64,000 nt of DNA from Peptoniphilus sp. ING2-D1G. Its GTDB lineage: Bacteria; Bacillota; Clostridia; Tissierellales; Peptoniphilaceae. How positions within the stretch are numbered: the first letter of the stretch is position 1; each line of letters starts with the position of its first letter. Below the pieces are notes generated by a model that was not told where the DNA came from, made no database searches, and was given only the letters and a program-made list of their open reading frames with translations. A program made the translations under genes and the position numbers. Positions 8,444-17,558 of the stretch are shown piece by piece. The DNA lies in contig LM997412.1 of assembly GCA_000952975.1 (NCBI GenBank), positions 1,240,001 through 1,304,000 on the forward strand. The letters run 5' to 3'.

Positions 8444-9544
8444 TTATTGCCAAGGTTCATCTGCCCATAGTTTAGTAAGCATGTCATAAAATTCTCCAAA
8501 GGATGCTTTTACTTCTTCTCCTGTTAAAGAATCTGTGGGAGCTTGCATTTCTTCAGCTTGTTTTTTTACTTCAGGGTCATTGGCTGCAGCAACTAAACAG
8601 TTTTCCAAATATTGTCTGATTGGTTCAGGCATATCCTTAGGTCCTGATACCGCTCTTGTATTTAATTGAATTACATCATATCCGCTTTCTTTATATGTCG
8701 GTACATCGGGCATAAATTCCGATCTTTCATTGTTACCTGTCGCCAACACTTTTATTTGACCGTTATCGACAAAGGTTGTAGTGTCTGTGATGTTCAAGCA
8801 AAATGCATCAACATGTCCTCCAATTACACCTGCCATTACATCTGCTCCCCCGTTAAAGGCTGTAGTATTGAACTTTGCTCCGGAAGCTTTTTCAATAAGT
8901 TTTACTGTAAGTCCTTCCGATCCTATTACAGATGTAACTCCGAGCGAAATTTTTCCGGGATTTGCTTTAGCGTCATTTACTAAATCTTCAAGGGTGTTGT
9001 ATTTAGAATCAGCAGCTACTCCGATAGCTCCCGGGTCGCTCATTAAACTGAATATATATGCGTATTTATCAAATCCGAAGTCTACATCATTTGCTTCTGC
9101 AACGCTTGGAATTAACATGGCTGTAGGTGTAAATCCTATTGTATATCCGTCGGGTTTAGCGTTTGCAAGTGCATTCCATTGAATTCTTCCACTCGCCCCC
9201 TCTTGATAGTTAACTATCATGCCATGTTTCCAGCCTTCCATTTCTTTAATTTTGTCAAACAAGATTCTTATATAAGCATCTTGAACTGATCCCGGTGAGA
9301 ATCCGTAAAGATATTGTATTTCCTTGTTTGGATAATCTTCAGGTACTCCCTCAGGTCTTACGATTCCACTTGCTGATGTAGTTTCACCGGCAACTTCTGT
9401 TTCTTCAGTGTTGGTAGCTTCTGCAGTATTTTCTGTTGCGTTGTTTGCAGGCTCTTCCGCTTTATCTTTTCCTCCGCATGCTGTCAATGTAAAAAGTAAA
9501 ATAAGTGATAATACAGTAACCAACAAGTTTCTTTTGTTAAACAT
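8444..9544 (-). CDS. tctC: TctC/Bug-family solute-binding lipoprotein
   Basis: This 366-residue protein starts with a lipoprotein signal (MFNKRNLL..., lipobox LTAC then GGKDKA), so it should be tethered to the outer face of the membrane by its Cys. After a low-complexity Glu/Ala/Thr-rich linker (residues ~28-60) comes the Bug/TctC binding fold, with FSPGS near residue 82 and VNYQEGASGRIQWNAL near 110. The family binds carboxylates and delivers them to TctAB. The substrate cannot be read from sequence. It is the first and probably the most highly expressed gene of the tctCBA-UroD operon, downstream of an operator-like inverted repeat. Confidence 0.92.
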   Translation of the reverse strand: MFNKRNLLVTVLSLILLFTLTACGGKDKAEEPANNATENTAEATNTEETEVAGETTSASGIVRPEGVPEDYPNKEIQYLYGFSPGSVQDAYIRILFDKIKEMEGWKHGMIVNYQEGASGRIQWNALANAKPDGYTIGFTPTAMLIPSVAEANDVDFGFDKYAYIFSLMSDPGAIGVAADSKYNTLEDLVNDAKANPGKISLGVTSVIGSEGLTVKLIEKASGAKFNTTAFNGGADVMAGVIGGHVDAFCLNITDTTTFVDNGQIKVLATGNNERSEFMPDVPTYKESGYDVIQLNTRAVSGPKDMPEPIRQYLENCLVAAANDPEVKKQAEEMQAPTDSLTGEEVKASFGEFYDMLTKLWADEPWQ

Positions 9545-9585
9545 ATTGTTCCTCCTTAAAAGTAAATCATTGAATAATTTAACTA

Positions 9586-9634
9586 ATTATACCACAAAAA
9601 CATATTTTTAGAATAAATTGTTTTCTTTGTGGTA
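9586..9634 (-). promoter_or_regulatory. tct operon promoter with inverted-repeat operator
   Basis: A perfect 9-bp inverted repeat TACCACAAA / TTTGTGGTA occupies 9590-9598 and 9626-9634. One arm runs into an extended -10 element (TGGTATAAT on the minus strand, TATAAT at 9586-9591) upstream of tctC. The -35 match is poor. The geometry suggests a repressor or activator site controlling the tct operon; the regulator is not in this window as far as I can tell. Confidence 0.5.
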
Positions 9635-9728
9635 ATAGACTAAATAAATTGAAAAACTATTTATTATACAGCTTTTCGATAACATTTGATCACACAATAT
9701 CCGATAAATTCCTTGATATTATAAATGC

Positions 9729-10994
9729 TTAATTTTTTTCGTATTCATTTTCAAGCATTTCATTTAATATTACTTCGTCTGTCTTTTTCATTCCGTATTT
9801 TGCGATATTGCCCACAGTCCTTATGGTTTCATCTATGTTTTTTTTCACTATGCCGTCGCCTGAATGAAAACTATTCTTGGTCTTTGCTTGATCATAGGCT
9901 AAAAATCCATTTCTGATACTTGATGCAATCTTCATTGCACAAGAGGGTTTCGCCCCGTCACAAATTATTCCCGAATTGACTGCCAAAGCATTAGAAAGAG
10001 TTTCTTCTATTACCTCCTTTGATTCTCCTTTTAACATTGCAATTCCGCAAACGGAAGCCGAAGCTGCCGATACTACCCCGCAGTAAGCGGAAAGCTTTCC
10101 TATTCCTTCCTTCATATACAGACCCAACAAGTTTGCAAATATCAAAGCTCTATAGAGCCTGTCGCCTTCTATACCTCGATTTTTCGCATATACTATGATG
10201 GGAACCGCTACGGTGATACCTTGATTTCCCGAACCTGAATTTATTATTACAGGCATTTCACAACCGCTCATTCTCGCATCGGAGCCGGCACTGGCATAAG
10301 CTGCCAATTGCTCTCTTTCATTATCGCCGGCTGAATTCATAATAATACTTCCGATATTTGCACCCCAGTCATTTTCAAGACCTTCCAAAGCAATTTCATA
10401 ATTGTATTTTATTTCAAGGTCCAAAATGTCTTTTATGTCTGAATAATCAGTATTTAAAGCGTAGTCGTATATTTTGTCGAAACTTAAATCAACCTTTGCA
10501 TCTTCAAGTTTTTCTACAGGTTTTTCAAATACCAATTCACCATTTTTTTCTATGGACACGATATTTGTGTGGTCATGTTCAATTACAACCCTTGCGCTGT
10601 TTTCCCCTTTTTTGAGAATTACATCGATATATAGTTCCGCAATCCCCGGAACTAAATTCACCTCGCATATCCCCTCTTTAATCAGCTCATCACATTCCTT
10701 GAGCCTTGACTTGTCTATATTTTCTAAAACTTCAAGCTTTCTGCCGGCATTTCCAAGCAAAGCCCCGGCTACAAGGGATATTTCTATTCCCTTTCTTCCT
10801 TCGGTTCCCGGCACTTTGACTGAATTGGCATTTTTTATCATATTTCCCGATAAATTTGCAATTATCTTCTCAGGTTCTTCGCCAAGCTCCTCCTTTGCTT
10901 TAGCAGCGGCATAGGCCAAGGCAATGGGTTCAGTACAGCCGAATGCCGCTAAAAGCTCTCTTTGAATAAATTCTTTATATTCCATGGCACTCAT
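9729..10994 (-). CDS. cdsB: L-cysteine desulfidase / L-serine dehydratase alpha-like (CdsB/CyuA family)
   Basis: This 421-residue protein belongs to the UPF0597/SDH-alpha family that includes archaeal L-cysteine desulfidase, E. coli CyuA (YhaM) and clostridial CdsB. It shows AAFGCTEPIALAYAAA near the N terminus, the Asn/Gly-rich NSAGDN and NSGSGNQG motifs in the centre, and conserved cysteines (CGVVSAASASVCG, ICDGAKPSCAMK) that fit an iron-sulfur cluster. The reaction is L-cysteine to pyruvate, ammonia and sulfide. It is transcribed away from a sigma-54 activator gene and has a -24/-12 promoter, the arrangement described for cdsB/cdsR in Clostridioides difficile. Start is ATG 10994, with ATG 10985 possible. 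Confidence 0.85.
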   Translation of the reverse strand: MSAMEYKEFIQRELLAAFGCTEPIALAYAAAKAKEELGEEPEKIIANLSGNMIKNANSVKVPGTEGRKGIEISLVAGALLGNAGRKLEVLENIDKSRLKECDELIKEGICEVNLVPGIAELYIDVILKKGENSARVVIEHDHTNIVSIEKNGELVFEKPVEKLEDAKVDLSFDKIYDYALNTDYSDIKDILDLEIKYNYEIALEGLENDWGANIGSIIMNSAGDNEREQLAAYASAGSDARMSGCEMPVIINSGSGNQGITVAVPIIVYAKNRGIEGDRLYRALIFANLLGLYMKEGIGKLSAYCGVVSAASASVCGIAMLKGESKEVIEETLSNALAVNSGIICDGAKPSCAMKIASSIRNGFLAYDQAKTKNSFHSGDGIVKKNIDETIRTVGNIAKYGMKKTDEVILNEMLENEYEKN

Positions 10995-11040
10995 CTACTC
11001 CTTTATGTTTTCAACTAATTTTCTTTCTATATATTATATA

Positions 11041-11056
11041 TGCAATTTATATGCCA
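11041..11056 (-). promoter_or_regulatory. sigma-54 (-24/-12) promoter of cdsB
   Basis: On the minus strand the sequence reads TGGCAT-ATAAA-TTGC, an essentially perfect match to the RpoN consensus TGGCAC-N5-TTGC with the right spacing. Transcription would start near 11030, leaving about 36 nt before the cdsB ATG. The adjacent sigma-54 activator gene makes this assignment strong. Confidence 0.85.
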
Positions 11057-11101
11057 ACTTTTGATGAGTTTACATCTATTTTACAAGACTATGTCTTTTC
11101 T

Positions 11102-11144
11102 CATTTTTGCAAATTATACAATTTTATTTGCATTTTTGCGAATT
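11102..11144. promoter_or_regulatory. probable activator binding sites (UAS) for the cdsR product, overlapping the cdsR promoter
   Basis: Two direct copies of CATTTTTGC[A/G]AATT start at 11102 and 11131 (29 bp apart, near three helical turns). The second forms a dyad ATTTGC-N6-GCGAAT. They sit about 50-90 bp upstream of the sigma-54 promoter, the usual enhancer position. They also overlap a sigma-A-like promoter for the divergent gene (TTGCAT 11128-11133, 17 bp, TAATAT 11151-11156), suggesting autoregulation. Confidence 0.55.
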
Positions 11145-11172
11145 GTTTGATAATATTTTTACGGGTGATAAT

Positions 11173-12957
11173 ATGCAACAACTTGAAGATATTAAAAATT
11201 CCGTTATAGAGGTGGCGGATGCCATCAGTTCCATATTGTCCGTAGATGTTACGGTCATAAATTCGGACTTGGTGAGAATAGCCGCTACAGGTAAATACAA
11301 GAGTAAAATCGGAGAAAAACTCCCCCATGGATGTTCCTATGATTTTATTTTAAATACAAAGAAAGCTGAACTCATTGAAGAGAAATCCGACAGTAAAAGA
11401 TGCCTTCAATGTTCAAAAAACGAAAATTGCGAAGAATTTTCCACAATAGGCTATCCCCTGCTTACAAAGGACAAAGAAGTCCTCGGTGTAATCGGATTAA
11501 TAGCTTTTAATGAAGAACAAAAGGAATACATCTACTCACACAAAGAGGAAATCGGAATTTTTTTAGAAAAGCTAAGTTTATTGTTAGCGGGAAATCTAAA
11601 CTATGAATCAACTATAAACAATCTGTCTTTGAGAAATGAAGAATTTTCAAATATAGTAAATTCCATTGACTACGGAATAATTTTAACAGATAAAAATTTA
11701 AATATTAAAAATATAAATAAAAAAGTTTTACATCTGCTGGGATTTAAAAAAGAAGATCTATTGGATAAAAATATCAAGGATATTTTTGATGGTTTTAAAG
11801 TCGATGTGACCCAGGGCGTCTATTCTTTAAAAGACAGAAAACTCGGCGAAGGCAATGAATTCATCGTAAAAACCATTAAAAATCTGCTTGCTGAAGAGAT
11901 TGAGAGCTATATATTTCAAATTTCCAACTATTCTAAGGCACTTATAAATGCCTATAACATAATAGGAGATCAAAACAACATCGATTTCGAGCATATTCTC
12001 GGAAATTCCGAAGCCATTAAAAATACCATCACACTTGCAAAACAAGTTTCGCAAGGAGATTCTTCGGTGATTATAAGAGGAGAAAGCGGAACCGGAAAGG
12101 AACTTTTTGCAAGGGCAATTCACAGAAATTCCAAGAGAAAACACAATCCCTACATTGCTATAAACTGCGCAGCAATACCGGATAATTTACTGGAAAGCGA
12201 GCTCTTCGGTTATGATGAAGGGGCCTTTACAGGCGCAAGAACCTCAGGCAAGGTGGGAAGACTTGAGTTGGCAAATGGAGGCACTCTGTTTTTAGATGAA
12301 ATCGGCGATCTGCCTCTGAGCCTTCAGCCTAAGCTGTTAAGAGTTTTGCAAGATGGCAACTTTGTGCGATTGGGCGGAAAAAAAACCATCAATACAAACT
12401 TCAGACTTATAACCGCCACAAACAGAAATCTGGAAGAAATGGTAAAAGGCGGACAATTCAGAGAGGATTTATACTACAGATTAAACGTAATACCAATAAA
12501 TATTCCTCCTCTGAGAAAAAGAAAGGAAGACATTAAAATAATAGCTAATGCAAAGCTGGAAGAATATTGCATAAGACTTTCAAAAAATCACAAAGTCTTT
12601 TCCGAGGAACTGTTAAAAATTTTTGAAAATTTCCCTTGGAGGGGAAATGTACGAGAACTTGAAAATATAATCGAGTACTTGGTAAATGTATCCCATGATG
12701 AAATAATCACATCTGAGCAATTGCCTCCTACCTTTAATGAAAAATCCGGAGAGATAAAAACTACAAAGGTCATAAACTCCATAGAGCTTAAAAATAAAAC
12801 CCTCCAGGAGATGACGGATGAATTTGAAAGAGAAGTGTTATTAAATTTAATATCAATCTATGGCAGCGACACAAAATCAAAAAATAAAATAGCAGATAAA
12901 TTAAACATCAATTTATCCACTCTTTACAGAAAATTATACAGGTACAATATCAATTAA
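11173..12957 (+). CDS. cdsR: sigma-54-dependent transcriptional activator, CdsR-like
   Basis: This is a ~594-residue enhancer-binding protein. Residues 1-170 form a sensory region with four cysteines spaced like a metal or redox site (CLQCSKNENC near residue 75). A PAS-like domain (IVNSIDYGIILTDKNLNIKNIN) follows. The AAA+ domain has Walker A GESGTGKE and the sigma-54 contact loop GAFTGA. A C-terminal Fis-type helix-turn-helix ends ...LNINLSTLYRKLYRY. I chose ATG 11173 (MQQLEDIKN), preceded by GGGTGAT; an earlier in-frame ATG at 11107 falls inside the promoter and operator region. Its divergent position to cdsB and the cdsB -24/-12 promoter indicate that it activates cysteine degradation. Symbol by analogy with C. 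difficile. Confidence 0.87.
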   Translation: MQQLEDIKNSVIEVADAISSILSVDVTVINSDLVRIAATGKYKSKIGEKLPHGCSYDFILNTKKAELIEEKSDSKRCLQCSKNENCEEFSTIGYPLLTKDKEVLGVIGLIAFNEEQKEYIYSHKEEIGIFLEKLSLLLAGNLNYESTINNLSLRNEEFSNIVNSIDYGIILTDKNLNIKNINKKVLHLLGFKKEDLLDKNIKDIFDGFKVDVTQGVYSLKDRKLGEGNEFIVKTIKNLLAEEIESYIFQISNYSKALINAYNIIGDQNNIDFEHILGNSEAIKNTITLAKQVSQGDSSVIIRGESGTGKELFARAIHRNSKRKHNPYIAINCAAIPDNLLESELFGYDEGAFTGARTSGKVGRLELANGGTLFLDEIGDLPLSLQPKLLRVLQDGNFVRLGGKKTINTNFRLITATNRNLEEMVKGGQFREDLYYRLNVIPINIPPLRKRKEDIKIIANAKLEEYCIRLSKNHKVFSEELLKIFENFPWRGNVRELENIIEYLVNVSHDEIITSEQLPPTFNEKSGEIKTTKVINSIELKNKTLQEMTDEFEREVLLNLISIYGSDTKSKNKIADKLNINLSTLYRKLYRYNIN

Positions 12958-12971
12958 ATGAAATGTGAAAA

Positions 12972-13004
12972 TGTAGAAGGCGGACGAGGGAATCCGCCCC
13001 TACA
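12972..13004. repeat. dispersed GC-rich palindrome, copy 2 (best preserved)
   Basis: Arms TGTAG..GGCGGA and TCCGCC..CTACA enclose an 8-base loop. The element is far more GC-rich than its surroundings and shares the outer GTAG/CTAC and inner GGCGG/CCGCC blocks with copies at 28946 and 50950-51104. It sits just after the cdsR stop codon. Confidence 0.7.
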
Positions 13005-13044
13005 GTCCAGGGTAAGGGTGAATGTTCATCATTAATTCTTACAT

Positions 13045-13077
13045 TAAAAATAGCGGGAATAATCCCGCTATTTTTTA
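13045..13077. terminator. bidirectional terminator between cdsR and the activase gene
   Basis: A strong stem AAAAATAGCGGGA / TCCCGCTATTTTT with A- and T-runs on both sides lies between the two converging genes. Confidence 0.9.
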
Positions 13078-13079
13078 TT

Positions 13080-16000
13080 TTATTGATATTCCGCATATAA
13101 ATTCGGTATTAAATAGTAATGGGGTTTCTTCTTTTCTTCCTTTTCCTCTTCCATATTCTTCTTGGCTTGGGCAAGCATCAGCTTAATTCGGTTAAATTGA
13201 TTTACTTCACTTGCCGAGGCATCAAAGTCTATGGGGACAATATTGGCTTTGGGATAATCCTCTCTTATGGCTTTTATAACTCCCTTGCCCGTTATGTGAT
13301 TGGGCAGACACCCGAAGGGCTGTACGCATACGATGTTGGGTACAGCCATTTCAATGAGTTCCACCATTTCAGCCGTCAACAACCATCCTTCTCCGTATTG
13401 ATTTGCCAAGTCTACGTATTTTTCAGCGAGTTTCATGAGATGTTCGACTTTTTTAGGCGCTTCGAACTTCGTTCTTGAGAGTCTGTACCTTATATATCTC
13501 CTATATCTTTCGATATATTCAATTCCTATGTCACAAATCAATGCCGGAAGCTTGTCCTTTGAAAGCTTTTTATTCTTTATATCCGCATTTTTAAAGGAAT
13601 ACATCAAAAAGTCCGTAAGATCGGGAATTACCACTTCCGCCCCCTCTTTTTCAAGTTTTTCAACTATGTGATTGTTGGCTGCCGGCAGATATTTAACGAG
13701 TATCTCTCCAACTATTCCCACTCTTGGTTTCTTTATATTTTCAACTTCAAGTTTTTCAAATTCAAATATCATGGAACTGACATTTTTTCTGAAATTGAGC
13801 ATTGAAAAATCTTTTTCGTGAGCGCATTTCTTAATCCATCTGTCCTTCAATAGGGTACTTGACCCCTTTATCTTTTCATAGGGCTTGGTCGCTTGGTAGA
13901 GTCTCATTATCAAGTCTCCATATAGCAAGGATATTACCACTTTTCTCAAAATTCTGACGGATTGACTGAAGTTGAGTTTAAGTCCCGGATGGGATTCTAT
14001 CCCTTGGAAGGATAAGGCCAGTACCGGCACATGTCCAAACCCCGCATCGGCTATTGCCTTTCTTATAAAGCCTACATAATTTGATGCACGGCACGCTCCT
14101 CCCGTTTGAGCCATTACCAAGGTCAAGTTGTTCGTATCGTATTTACCGCTTTTCAGCGCATCTATGAACTGTCCCACCACAAATATCGAAGGATAGCAAG
14201 CGTCGTTGTTTACATAGTTGAGTCCCTCATTTATGACGGATTTTGAAAGATCATGTAGAACCTCCACATTAAATCCTTCATCCTGCAATATACCTTGAAA
14301 TACTTCAAAGTGTATAGGAGCCATTTGAGGTATAAGCAATGTGTGCTTATCTCTCATTTCCTCTGTGTACTTTAGAGGCTCTTTATATTCAATTTCTTTA
14401 ATTTGCTGTTTTTGTTTCTTTTCTACGGCTTCAATCAAGGATCTTATTCTTATCTTAATTGCTCCCAAGTTGTTTACTTCATCTATTTTCAATACGGTAT
14501 AGATTTTTCCGTATTCCTTCAGAATTTCGTTTACTTGATCAGTTGTAACGGCATCTATCCCACAACCGAAGGAATTTAGCTGTACCATCTCCAAATTGTC
14601 TTGCGTTCCAACGAATTTAGCGGCTCTGTAAAGTCTTGAATGGTACTTCCATTGGTCTAAAACTCTAAGCTTGTTTTCAATATTTGCAAGATGATCAATG
14701 CTATCTTCCGATAACACTGCAAGACCCAGCGAATTTATGAGTTCAGAAATTCCGTGATTTATTTCAGCGTCTGCATGGTAGGGTCTGCCTGCCAGGACAA
14801 TTCCCTTTATCCCCTTTTCTTTAATTATTCTCAGAGTTTCTTCTCCCTTAGCCCTTACATCCATTTTGTATCTGTCGGATTCTCTGTATCCAAGTCCCAC
14901 AGCTTCTCTTATATCCGATTTTTTAATGTCCTTGAAGACTTTGCTCAGTCTGTTGACCAATTTATCTCTGTTGTTGAAGGATATAAAGGGGTTTAAAAAC
15001 TTCACATCCTTTTTAGACAAGCTTTCAAGGTTATTCTTTATGACTTCACTGTATCCTGCAACTACCGGACAATTAAGAGTGTTGTCCGCATTTTCATAAT
15101 ATTGTTCTTCATAAAACACCGAAGGATAAAATATGAACTTAACACCCTTGTCAATTAAATTCTCAATATGCCCGTGGGTAATCTTAGCCGGATAACATGC
15201 CGTTTCAGATGTTATGGATTCTATTCCCCTTTCATATAGCTCTCTGCTTGATTTATCCGATAATACCACACTGTATCCCAAGTATGTGAAAAAAGCATGC
15301 CAGAAGGGATAATTTTCATACATGTTCAAGACTCTCGGAATCCCCACTACACCTCTTTTTGCCTTTTTCGAATCAAGGGATTCATAATCAAAGAGTCTTT
15401 CGTATTTGTATTTATATAGGTTCGGGAGTTCTTCTGCATCGCTTTTCACTTTGCCGGCTCCTCTTTCGCATCTGTTGCCTGTGATATATCTTCCTCCGTT
15501 GGAGAAAATATTTACGCTTAAAGCACAATTGTTGGTACATTGTCTGCAGTTTGTAGAAATACTTTTATATTCAAATTTTGCAAGTTCATCAGCATCTATG
15601 ATTTTTGAGCTTCCCGTGGATTTTTCCTTTACAATAAGCGCCATGCCCAAAGCTCCCATAAGTCCTGCAATTTCCGGTCTGGTTACGCTTCTACCTGTTA
15701 AAATTTCAAAGGCTCTAAGTACTGCATCGCTTAAAAATGTTCCGCCTTGGACAACTATGTTCTTTCCAAGTTTTTTAGGATCTCTTATTTTTATTACCTT
15801 TTGTATGGCATTTTTTATTACGGAATAGGAAAGTCCCGCAGCGATATCTGCAACCTCCGCCCCTTCCTTTTGTGCTTGTTTTACGTTGGAGTTCATAAAC
15901 ACCGTACATCTGCTTCCCAAATCTACCGGTTTTCTGGATTTCAAAGCCACTTCCGCAAACTCCTGAGGAGTCATGTTGACCGAGGTGGCAAAGGTTTCAA

Positions 16001-17351
16001 GAAAAGAACCGCAACCCGATGAACAAGCTTCATTTAGAAGTATTGATTCTATGACTCCGTTATTTATCTTCATGCTCTTCATATCTTGTCCGCCAATATC
16101 CAAGATAAAATCGACATCAGGATCAAAAAACTTCGCTGCTCTGAAGTGAGCTATGGTTTCAACTTCACCGAAGTCTAAATTTAAAGCTGCCTTTAAAAAA
16201 TCTTCCCCATATCCTGTAGCTCCGGCAGCAGCGATATAAGCATCGTCATTTTTTAAAGCATAGATTTTTAAGAGGTTTTCTTTCGCAATATCCAAGGGTT
16301 TACCTTCATTTGAACCGTAAAAGGAATAGAGAATTTCATTGTTTTCAGACAACAGCACCACCTTTGAAGTGGTTGAGCCGGAGTCAATGCCCAAGTACAT
16401 CGCACCTCTGTATGTTGTTATATCCGCTCTTTTAACATCCTTAGTCTTATGAGCTTTTTTAAATTCAATAACTTCTTCTTCACTGTTAAATAAAGGTTCT
16501 AATATTGATTCTGTTCTTTCATAGGATTCTTTTAAATTATTTATTTTATCGTATAAATTGATAAAGGAGATGCATTTTTGTTCTGCACTTGCAATAGCCG
16601 CTCCAATAGCCACAAAAATTTGTGAATTTTCAGGTGATATTACTTCCTCGTCCTTTAATCCTAAAGTCTTGACAAATCGTTCCTTAAGCATGGGTAAGAA
16701 ATGAAGAGGTCCGCCTAAAAAAGCCACAGTTCCCCTAATAGGTCTTCCACAGGCAAGATTCGAAATTGTTTGATTTACAACGGATTGGAATACGGATATG
16801 GCTATGTCGGATTTGCCGGCTCCTTGGTTTATGAGAGCTTGAATGTCAGTTTTAGCAAATACTCCACATCTTGATGCTATGGGATAGAGTTTTTCATAAT
16901 CCTCTGCAAGTTCGTTGAGTCCCGCAGCATCAGTTTGAAGCAGACTTGCCATTTGATCTATAAAAGCACCTGTTCCTCCTGCACATATGGAGTTCATTCT
17001 TTGCTCAACATTCCCTTTCAGATAGGTTATCTTTGAATCTTCACCGCCAAGCTCTATTGCCACATCAGTCTCGGGTATGAATTTTTGAATTGCCTCAGTA
17101 CCGGCAATTACTTCTTGAACGAAATCTATTCCCAACATTTTATGGACGGTAAGACCACCTGAACCCGTTACTGCAATAGTTATACTGTCATATTTAAATT
17201 CATTGTAAATCTCTTTAAATATATCTTTAACAGTCTTCTTCACATCAGAAAAATGCCTTCTATAAGTTGAATACATGATGTTGAATTCTCCATCCAACAC
17301 AACAAGTTTAACAGTGGTAGATCCAACATCAAGCCCCATGTGAATTCTCAT
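13080..17351 (-). CDS. giant 2-hydroxyacyl-CoA dehydratase activase-related protein (two ASKHA domains + DUF2229 + HgdB-like)
   Basis: This 1423-residue protein combines two BadF/BcrA/HgdC-type ATPase domains, at ~1-270 (GLDVGSTTVKLVV, IELGGEDSK) and ~315-600 (GIDSGSTTSKVVLL, LDIGGQDMKSM). A cysteine-rich stretch follows (NCRQCTNNCALSV near 625), then a DUF2229 region (~665-900) and a C-terminal 2-hydroxyacyl-CoA dehydratase D-component-like region. Activases of this kind use ATP and a [4Fe-4S] cluster to drive one-electron reductions; NEACSSGCGSF in domain 2 carries the expected cluster cysteine. Such large fused proteins are widespread in anaerobic Firmicutes, but their substrate is generally unknown. 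No separate dehydratase subunits lie nearby. The ferredoxin gene about 430 bp upstream is a plausible electron donor (inference). Confidence 0.88.
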   Translation of the reverse strand: MRIHMGLDVGSTTVKLVVLDGEFNIMYSTYRRHFSDVKKTVKDIFKEIYNEFKYDSITIAVTGSGGLTVHKMLGIDFVQEVIAGTEAIQKFIPETDVAIELGGEDSKITYLKGNVEQRMNSICAGGTGAFIDQMASLLQTDAAGLNELAEDYEKLYPIASRCGVFAKTDIQALINQGAGKSDIAISVFQSVVNQTISNLACGRPIRGTVAFLGGPLHFLPMLKERFVKTLGLKDEEVISPENSQIFVAIGAAIASAEQKCISFINLYDKINNLKESYERTESILEPLFNSEEEVIEFKKAHKTKDVKRADITTYRGAMYLGIDSGSTTSKVVLLSENNEILYSFYGSNEGKPLDIAKENLLKIYALKNDDAYIAAAGATGYGEDFLKAALNLDFGEVETIAHFRAAKFFDPDVDFILDIGGQDMKSMKINNGVIESILLNEACSSGCGSFLETFATSVNMTPQEFAEVALKSRKPVDLGSRCTVFMNSNVKQAQKEGAEVADIAAGLSYSVIKNAIQKVIKIRDPKKLGKNIVVQGGTFLSDAVLRAFEILTGRSVTRPEIAGLMGALGMALIVKEKSTGSSKIIDADELAKFEYKSISTNCRQCTNNCALSVNIFSNGGRYITGNRCERGAGKVKSDAEELPNLYKYKYERLFDYESLDSKKAKRGVVGIPRVLNMYENYPFWHAFFTYLGYSVVLSDKSSRELYERGIESITSETACYPAKITHGHIENLIDKGVKFIFYPSVFYEEQYYENADNTLNCPVVAGYSEVIKNNLESLSKKDVKFLNPFISFNNRDKLVNRLSKVFKDIKKSDIREAVGLGYRESDRYKMDVRAKGEETLRIIKEKGIKGIVLAGRPYHADAEINHGISELINSLGLAVLSEDSIDHLANIENKLRVLDQWKYHSRLYRAAKFVGTQDNLEMVQLNSFGCGIDAVTTDQVNEILKEYGKIYTVLKIDEVNNLGAIKIRIRSLIEAVEKKQKQQIKEIEYKEPLKYTEEMRDKHTLLIPQMAPIHFEVFQGILQDEGFNVEVLHDLSKSVINEGLNYVNNDACYPSIFVVGQFIDALKSGKYDTNNLTLVMAQTGGACRASNYVGFIRKAIADAGFGHVPVLALSFQGIESHPGLKLNFSQSVRILRKVVISLLYGDLIMRLYQATKPYEKIKGSSTLLKDRWIKKCAHEKDFSMLNFRKNVSSMIFEFEKLEVENIKKPRVGIVGEILVKYLPAANNHIVEKLEKEGAEVVIPDLTDFLMYSFKNADIKNKKLSKDKLPALICDIGIEYIERYRRYIRYRLSRTKFEAPKKVEHLMKLAEKYVDLANQYGEGWLLTAEMVELIEMAVPNIVCVQPFGCLPNHITGKGVIKAIREDYPKANIVPIDFDASASEVNQFNRIKLMLAQAKKNMEEEKEEKKKPHYYLIPNLYAEYQ

Positions 17352-17379
17352 ACTTGTTAATACTCCTCCTTAAAATTAC

Positions 17380-17440
17380 CTTTCTTCATATATATATATA
17401 TACAAATATACCCCATATTATACTATATATATGAAGAAAG
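17380..17440 (-). promoter_or_regulatory. promoter of the activase gene enclosed by a perfect 17-bp inverted repeat
   Basis: Arms CTTTCTTCATATATATA (17380-17396) and TATATATATGAAGAAAG (17424-17440) are perfect complements separated by 27 bp. Between them, on the minus strand, is a -10 box TATAAT (17417-17422). One arm lies over the -35 region and the other in the 5' leader, which suits an operator for a dimeric regulator or a leader hairpin. The rest of the 17352-17780 gap is AT-rich, with one further terminator-like hairpin at 17559-17602. Confidence 0.55.
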
Positions 17441-17558
17441 ATGTATTTTTTAAGATAAATTTTACATAAAGTTTTTATAACTATATATTTTCAATAAAAA
17501 AATACCCTTCTTATTAAAAATAATGTATGAATTACAAAGGAATAAAAATTTTTATCGT

